DNA of 64,000 bases, taken from positions 62,001 through 126,000 of the forward strand of contig MSJH02000807.1 of assembly GCA_001931875.2 (NCBI GenBank), in the 5' to 3' direction. This document shows positions 57,357 to 64,000 of the stretch, piece after piece; within the stretch, counting starts at the first letter, position 1; each line of letters starts with the position of its first letter. The stretch is from Byssochlamys sp. IMV 00236. Taxonomy: Eukaryota > Ascomycota > Eurotiomycetes > Eurotiales > Thermoascaceae. The notes beneath the pieces were generated by a model. It was not told where the DNA came from, did no database searches, and saw only the letters and a program-made list of their open reading frames with translations. The position numbers were made by a program, and so were the translations under genes.

Positions 57357-57683
57357 TTCATAAAAAGTAGACTAGAGCGAATCTCTCGATGACGATGATC
57401 GAAAATGTATAACAGAGGTCCAAATAGGACAACACCAGAGCAATTTATGAAGGAAATGAAAATGAACCCGAAATTCCCCTTCAACTCCTGTGCTTTCCAA
57501 GTACGATGCCCAAAGGGACGAGGCGGCAAAAACGCGATATCCGAGACGATATTGATTCTTGAGCAGCACAATCTGAATCTCTGAGATATCGAAGACCGGG
57601 TTGGTGGTGGACGTAATCCGACGATGATGCCGCCCAGCATACTTTGGTGCTTTCCCGGGTATCCTTATGCCTTCGCAGCCAGA
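57357..57683. other. Convergent 3' intergenic region
   Basis: 327 bp between the JmjC-protein stop and the copper transporter stop. No gene seen. Confidence 0.5.
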
Positions 57684-58604
57684 TTAATGACACGCAACAG
57701 ACTTCGCAGCGGGCGCAGCACCCCCAAACGTAAGGTAACCAACGAAAGCACCAACCGCAACCGCAAGCATAACAAATCCATTATAAGTCATGAAGAGAAG
57801 CCTTTTTAAACACCATTAGTCATCTTCCCCTCCCATAGACATCGTTAAGAGAGAAAAAAAGGACTAGCAGATGAACTCACATGATGAAAAAGCTATAAAA
57901 CACTTGCACGGCATACAGCGCCGCCATGGTGAGCTTCCCTCTCTGCTCCGCCGCTCTCTTACTATCCCAGCCTACAAGTAGTGAGCGCGTCTCGTTTCTG
58001 CCGCCGTTGAGATTGGCACCTGCAACAGGAACAGGTGGGGGGATTATGCCCGACTCGTCGGCGATCTCATCGTCTTTTGAGGGGACGTCAGAGCTTCAGC
58101 GAGCGAGGAACGGCAGGTTCCAAAAGATATGCAGAAAACACATAGATATATATATGTCCCAGGAACGATGTGATTATAGAGAGACCTCCGGGTTTGAGAG
58201 TCGATATCCAGAAGAAATGAAACAGTATTACGTACCTGCAGGGTTGATGGGAGCGGAGAACGCTTTCAGGCGCTGCGCATGAGATGCTTCGTATCGGCGG
58301 GTAGCTTCACGAAGGCCTTCGTATCCGGCAGTCAAGAGGACGATAGCGACGAGGGAAACGAGGAGAGAAAATGCACCGGTGATGTGCCATTGGGGGAAAA
58401 TGATACAGAGGTCTTTAGTGGACCAGGTAAACAGCATCTAAACAGCAACGGACATTAGCTAGGGATTGGATATAGAAGGAAGATATATCCGTGTTGGTTG
58501 GTGTTTATTACATTCATATTGCACTTGCCACCCATATCCATGTCCCCATGGCCCATATGGCCATGGTCCATATCCATTCCCGCGTGATGCATCGAGTGGT
58601 CCAT
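57684..58604 (-). CDS. Ctr-type copper transporter
   Basis: Trimeric high-affinity Cu(I) importer, 183 residues with three membrane helices. Exons 58512-58604, 58236-58437, 57881-58019 and 57684-57801. Exon 1 encodes a Met/His-rich copper-binding N-terminus (MDHSMHHAGMDMDHGHMG) and ends before MLFTWSTKDLCIIFPQWHIT, the first helix. The pore motif MxxxM is MLLFM in helix 2 (57881/57801 junction), and GAFVG in helix 3 is the GxxxG packing motif. A loop of about 50 residues rich in Arg/Lys separates helices 1 and 2. Intron 2 is 216 nt, unusually long here. It could act at the plasma membrane or the vacuole; the sequence does not decide. It is head-to-head with EAF6. Confidence 0.93.
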
Positions 58605-59025
58605 GTTGTTGTTATCAGGAGACGGGTAGTTGTCCGATGTTAGGGTGGTTTATGGAAATTTATCAACTCAATCCCGTGAGTAGATTGAATAGATGAACAA
58701 TCGAGAATCAATAAGAACAGTAGAATCACAGTAGACCATCAACAGAATGACAGCTTGTTCCTCTGCGTTCTCCCCAAGCTGGATGACGAGGCCATGAAAC
58801 ACCCCTCCGTGATCCCCAGACAGCTAATACTAACACGGCAATGCAAACCGCGCAAACGCCGGTCTCGACTCGCTTTCACCTTGCGGCCTTGCGCGACAGC
58901 TCCGCCAGTTGCTGGCCAGTCCTCCCCCCGGATTCTCTGGTTTCTGTCCGGTATTTCGTTCTTTCTCCAGTCAATCTTTTTGGGACTCAGCTGGACAGTC
59001 ATTGTCCAGTCTCTGGACCAGCACA
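58605..59025. other. Divergent promoter of the Ctr gene and EAF6
   Basis: 421 bp between the start codons. I see no clear copper-response element and no TATA box. Confidence 0.4.
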
Positions 59026-59994
59026 ATGACGGAGAACATCCCCCCCACGACGTCCACGCCTGGCGGCGCCAGTGCAACAGTCACTACAGGGCCTGGCGGT
59101 GGTGCGGAGCAGAATGCGACAAATCGTGGGTTGCCATATTACGAGAAGTTGAGAAGGGAGCTACGAGACACGCTGCAGAAGAAGAGGTTGATGGATAAGA
59201 GCATGGTGAGTCTCACTTGGCGATGGCTCTCAACGTCCTCAATCCTAGCAAAATCACCATTAAGATCCACGGCTTGCTATAACAGAAAAGAAATCCCAAT
59301 ACCATGCTTGATCTACTATCCTACTGCTATACCAGACACAAGATTAACAATTTCCTCCCCTCACAGGCCCAACTAGAAGACCAAATCTACCGTTTCGAGC
59401 AATCCTACCTCGAAGAAACCACTGCCGGAAATATCATCAAAGGTTTCGATAACTACATCAAGGGCTCCTCCGGCGGCTCAAGTCTCAGCGCAGGTGGTCT
59501 CGCCCTCACTGGCGGCGGGGCAGCTGGCGTAGCAGCACGACGAAAATCGCAAGTGTCTGATCAAGATCGAGTATTTTCGCGCAGTTCAGCGAGTTTCATG
59601 AGAGTGGGTTTCCAGCTCAATTCCTACGAATGTACTGAACATCACGAAAGATGAAACTAATATGTTTTTCACTGCATAGGACTCTCCCGCCCCGTCTTCC
59701 GCACAAACAACGCCCTCCCACGCTCCAACTCCTACGTCTTCACATAACGGACCGACCAGCGGTTCTGGGAATAATAAATCAGGAAACGATGGTCCTGGAT
59801 CCGCCAATGCTAGTGTCAAGAGCGGATCTACGGCGTCGAAGAACAAGAAGAAATCTAGCGGTGGAGGTTCTGCGGCGCGGGAGAATGGCAACAAGGATAA
59901 AGATAAGAATAACGACGACGATGGTGACGGGGGTGGTGAAGATGGGTCGAAGCCGCCGGCGAAGAGGTTGAAGATCAGTTATGGCCGGGATTGA
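59026..59994 (+). CDS. eaf6: NuA4 histone acetyltransferase subunit Eaf6
   Basis: Small scaffold subunit of the NuA4 (and NuA3-type) histone acetyltransferase complexes in the nucleus. Exons 59026-59205, 59367-59603 and 59680-59994 give 243 residues. The conserved NuA4/Eaf6 helix spans about residues 38-92: PYYEKLRRELRDTLQKKRL, then QLEDQIYRFEQSYLEET and GNIIKGFDNYIKG. The N-terminus is Thr/Gly-rich, and the long C-terminal tail is Ser/Gly/Lys-rich with an acidic patch and the ending KRLKISYGRD, as in other fungal Eaf6 proteins. Codons around the first junction (DKSM-AQLED) match the family. Confidence 0.93.
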
Positions 59995-60611
59995 TCCGCC
60001 GGGTTTCTGATGTTGTGGATGGGCTCTTTCATTGCTTGAAGGTTTGGTTTTCGAAGACCAAAATTCTGGGACGGGGTCGCGGCAAAACTGGATAGGCGCA
60101 GACGAGGATATGTTAGGGGCGTTATGGATGTTCACTTTATTTATTCTTCTTCTGGTTGTTATATGTACCATATACCATATCTGCTTGGCTTTTTTCTCAT
60201 TCTGCATATCCTTCTATCTACTTGTATCGCCATACATTTTTAACCTCATGCATTTATAGAATCGTATTAAGAAGTTACCAGTCGTTCCTTGAGTCGTCAC
60301 TACTAAATGTAGAATACTATGGCTGTGAATTTGTCAAGCATGTAGAATCCGGTCATTATTCCATTTTATTTCAGCTAGACTACATTTTACTATTAACTCC
60401 TCAAAACAAAGATACTTTGCTGTTATTTATAGCGATAGGAACCGATATTCCTTCATGTACTGTAGTACCAAAACTCCGGTTGTGTCTTCATTGAATCCTG
60501 TACAGATTCAGACCATGTCGGATCAGATAACTGACGGATCCTTGACAACGGTCTGCATTTCAAGTCCTGACAGCGTCGATGGTGGTGGTCCACTTTCATG
60601 CGAAGAGTGCT
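59995..60611. other. Convergent 3' intergenic region
   Basis: 617 bp, A/T-rich, between the EAF6 and alpha-mannosidase stop codons. No gene seen. Confidence 0.5.
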
Positions 60612-63600
60612 CTACAGCTGAAGCCTATAGGTGGCGACCTCGAAAGCCCTCAGCTCGATATCAGCACTGAGGGTTCCCTTCTCCGACTCATAGATCTCCA
60701 ACTCTTCTTGATCGTCTTCTAGGAGGTTGCACTTGTGGATCTTCTTCACGGGGTATTTAGTCTGGATGGTGCCACGCGCCTTTCCACCAAGAGACTCGTA
60801 GATGCGAAGGATGATGCTCTTGCCGGTGCGTCTGGGGAACTCGCCGCGGGAGACGTCATCGTCATCTTCACCACGCTTGATGGTGTCGAGAATAAGTGCC
60901 TTTGATCCCGTGAGAGAGACGGACTTGAAGATACCAATGTCCTGACTGTATGTAGACTCGACGGCAAGGGGGTGGTTGAAGTTGTATCCCGCACGGACGG
61001 TGCGGTGGTCTAGAGGGCCGGAATGTGGCAGGATGGCGAAGCGGATTACATGACGGCCCATGTCGGCATGAGCATCGGGGGCCTTGGGTGCTCGTAGAAG
61101 AGACAAACGCATCAGGTTTCCGCAGGTTGCGAAGCCATACTTGGAATCGTTCAAAACAGAAACGCCGTAGCCGTATTCGGAGAGGTCTGCCCATTTATGG
61201 CAGCAGACTTCAAACTTGGCCATATCCCAGCTGGTATTGATGTTAGTACATATCATCTGCCGTTCTTGTGAGGACAGTAAACATACCTAGTGTTGTAGTG
61301 CGTAGGACGTCTGACTATACCGTACTGAGTCTCATATGACGCTTCCGTGTTCTTGATATCTACCGGGAATTCGACCTTGAGGAACTTCATCGTTTCATGC
61401 CACTCAACTTCACTCTCAAACTCGACGTAAGCTGGCGTGTCGTCTAGGCTCGCTGAAAGACTGATAGTTGTCTTCATCCAGCTCGCATCACTAATCTTGG
61501 TCTTGGTGACGATGCTGGCACGAAGGGGCCCTTCCTCGAGGATCTCGGTTTGGGTCGAAGACAATTCCTTTCGAGACTCAAGGTGGAAGACTTCAACGTC
61601 CCAGGCTTGCCAGTAGAGAGGCTTGTCATCAAAGATGACAAACTGTCCAGCCTTACCACCCTTGGCAATGACTTCACGCTGCTCTTGAATATCGAAGAGT
61701 GAGGTGATCACACCATCTTGGATGTCAACCTTGAGCTTACTGTTGGCCATACGGAAGACACCGGGCTTGATCTCCGAGACAGACACAGATTCCGACTTCG
61801 AGATTTTCGGGGACTGTGCGTGGATCACACCGCTATCACCGCTGACAACGACGTATTGCTGTTCCTGCCGTGTTGAGGAGACGCCCGGGACCTTGCAAAT
61901 CTCGGAACGAGGCCAAGGAAGCGTGTTTATCGCGGCCAGCTGTTGTTTGCCCTTCTGGCCATCAAACCCAAGAGCCTTGAGGGCTTCTTGCTTGACCTGT
62001 GCGCCAGTTTTGAAAATCTTCTCATATAGTTCGTTCGAGTCATCGTAGCACATCTCAATCGAGCTTCCTGGCAAGCAGTCGTGGAACTGACAGAGGAGGA
62101 CACCCTCCCACATGTCATCAAACTTCTCCTTCGGATATTTGTAGTCACTCTCCGTATTGGCGAGGGATGCTAGCGTGGCCAGAAGTTCCAACTCGCGCAG
62201 CAGGAACTCTGATTTGCGGTTGTTTCTCTTGTTGTTTGCCTGAGTCGTGTATGTACCACGGTGAAGTTCGAAATAGAGCTCCCCGTACCAGGTCACAAAG
62301 TCTGTACCTGCCGCAGCTTTCTTTTCCAGCCTGGCGAAGAAGTCGTCGACCGAGTCTCCCAGCTTAACTCGCGGCAGCAAACCAATCTTGTCACTTAAGC
62401 CGCGGCATCGACGCAACTTCTCGATATGCTCAAAGGTAGGGCCACCACCACCGTCTCCCTTTCCGAAGACGAGCAGCGATGTGTTATCTTGGTCCATAGA
62501 CTTGTGCTGAGTAACACTGCGCTTGACATCACCAAAGTGAGCACTAGCAGTGTATGTCTCGGACGGAGCCATGTGGCACAGAACCTGGCTACCATCGAGA
62601 GAAACCCAGTTGAACGTCGTGTGAGGGAAGTTGTTGATGTTGTTCCAGCTGAGCTTCTGCGTAAAGAACCGGCTCATGCCAGCCAGACGACACAGCTGTG
62701 GCAACTGGCTAGAATAACCGAAGGTGTCTGGTAGCCAGAAGGTGGTACATCTTTCTCCGAAATGGCTCTCGAAGAAACGTTGACCGTACAGGAACTGCCT
62801 CACCAGAGACTCTCCACTGGGCATGTTGGTATCATGCTCGACCCAACTGCCACCGATTGGCTGGAAACGTCCCTTCTTCACGTAGCTCTTCACCCGATCG
62901 AATACAGAGGGGTAGTACTGCTCCAGCCACTTATACTGTTGTGCCTGGGAACAGGTGAAACGGTGCTCTGGATAGCGATCCAACAAATCGCACTGATTCG
63001 ACCAGGAACGAGCAACCTTACGCTTTGTCTCTGCCCAGGGCCATAGCCAGCAAGTATCGATGTGGCAGTGTCCGATTGCGTAGACAATAGGTTCCTTGTC
63101 GGTCTCATAGACCTCAGATGAGTCGACTTTATCACCCAAGTATTTCTGGGCGATCTGTCTGCCTTTCTTGATGGATTCCTGACTTCCATTGCCCGCAATG
63201 AACGTATCCATGATTGCGTTACAAACCATCAGCGCTTCGTGGGACTCCCATGAGTCGCCGGGAAATTCCCTAGCGGCATCTGCAACCTCGTCAGCTAGCT
63301 GTCCTACTTCCAGTCTCACACTGTCATTTGAACATACCTCCGATAATCCAGAAATCATAATACAGCGCCCGCGCTTCAAGATTGACTGCCGTAATCTGTG
63401 CCTTGTGCAGGGTAAAGTACCTATCCGGACTAGGAGGCTGGATACTGTCCGAAGCCGAGTTACCAAACATGCCATTGCACGCCATTTCGATATAAAACAC
63501 ATGTTCTTTCCCATCGCGCCAGGCGTCAGGAATGATCCATTCAACTCGCTCACCGCCACCAGTCAGACCTTGTAGCGGATGTCCGTTTTCCGTCCAGATC

Positions 63601-64000
63601 AGACCTTCATTATTGGCATCCCAGTGAAATTCAAGACGCTCTTTATCACGCATGTCCTCTGGAATGGTCAATCGGATACGGAACCAATGTGTCGACCAGC
63701 TGGGGCCGAAGGAGGCACCGATATGAGTAGGCTTGAACTCATGCTTGACTGCCTCCTCGAACGGCGGACGCTGCAGGTCCGGTACGGAGTACACGGAGAG
63801 CTTAACATGGTCTTCATCAGAATTGACAGCTTCGAAGTACTTGCTGTGTTGGGCAGATAATCGGTCAGCTTATCGTTCCGTAGTGTCTTATCGAGCTTGC
63901 TATCTACATCTTATCGCCAAGCTATGGGGTTCCCCATCTAACAGCATCTCCAAATGAAGGAACGAGTTAACTTACGAAACGAGGTTCTGTCCCTGATACT
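60612..64000 (-). CDS. ams1: GH38 alpha-mannosidase (Ams1-like), 5' partial
   Basis: Class II (GH38) alpha-mannosidase of the vacuolar/cytosolic Ams1 type, which trims free and vacuolar mannosyl glycans. The gene runs off the right edge; visible exons are 63976-64000, 63338-63843, 61287-63279 and 60612-61230, about 1,047 codons, so only the N-terminal region is missing. The family starts with YQGQNLVSKYFEAVNSDEDH at the edge. The catalytic region has GHCHIDTCWLWPWAETKRK (zinc site), the nucleophile Asp in FWLPDTFGYSSQLPQL and HGTYT-type RGTYTTQANNK. The C-terminal beta domains include [20 protein letters not shown]-like [16 protein letters not shown] and the end FEVATYRLQL. The introns are 60, 58 and 132 nt. 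Confidence 0.95.

Overview
The window looks like nuclear DNA of a filamentous ascomycete, most likely Aspergillus or a close Eurotiales relative. The genes carry short (about 45-120 nt) GT-AG introns with CTAAC/CTGAC-like branch points, intergenic distances are small, and the housekeeping proteins are typical Pezizomycotina versions. A run of 36 Ns at 19598-19633 shows it comes from a draft assembly. All gene models were joined by hand from splice signals, reading frame and family knowledge; no search was run.

Layout. 186-5143: peroxisomal-type copper amine oxidase and an MFS transporter. 6973-13002: a PX-domain lipid-binding protein convergent with a 12-exon NCS1 nucleobase/allantoin permease. 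14279-18821: a GRF zinc-finger protein, tRNA methyltransferase TRM5 and RNA polymerase II subunit RPB4. 21124-27426: a Zn2Cys6 transcription factor, a small unknown protein and an SRRM1-like PWI/RS splicing protein. 28359-34870: a secreted alanine-rich tandem-repeat protein and the MPS1 checkpoint kinase. 36230-43780: a rhodopsin/PTH11-like membrane protein, a secreted GMC oxidoreductase, mitochondrial bL21m and ribosome biogenesis factor NSA2.

44171-49028 is the most notable part. Three genes encode a PaxM-type FAD monooxygenase, a PaxB-type membrane terpene cyclase and a PaxC-type prenyltransferase. They form a compact, apparently minimal indole-diterpene-like biosynthetic cluster lying between housekeeping genes (NSA2 on the left, an FAHD1-like hydrolase on the right). 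No geranylgeranyl diphosphate synthase or P450 gene is visible in the window. The expected logic is prenylation of an indole precursor, epoxidation, then membrane-bound cyclisation. The prenyl diphosphate would have to come from an enzyme encoded elsewhere.

50060-64000 returns to mostly conserved genes: an FAHD1-like acylpyruvate hydrolase, a coiled-coil protein with a gag-like C-terminal half, eIF4A, an F-box/JmjC protein, a Ctr copper transporter, NuA4 subunit EAF6 and a GH38 alpha-mannosidase whose 5' end lies beyond the right edge. No tRNA, rRNA, CRISPR array or intact transposon was recognised.
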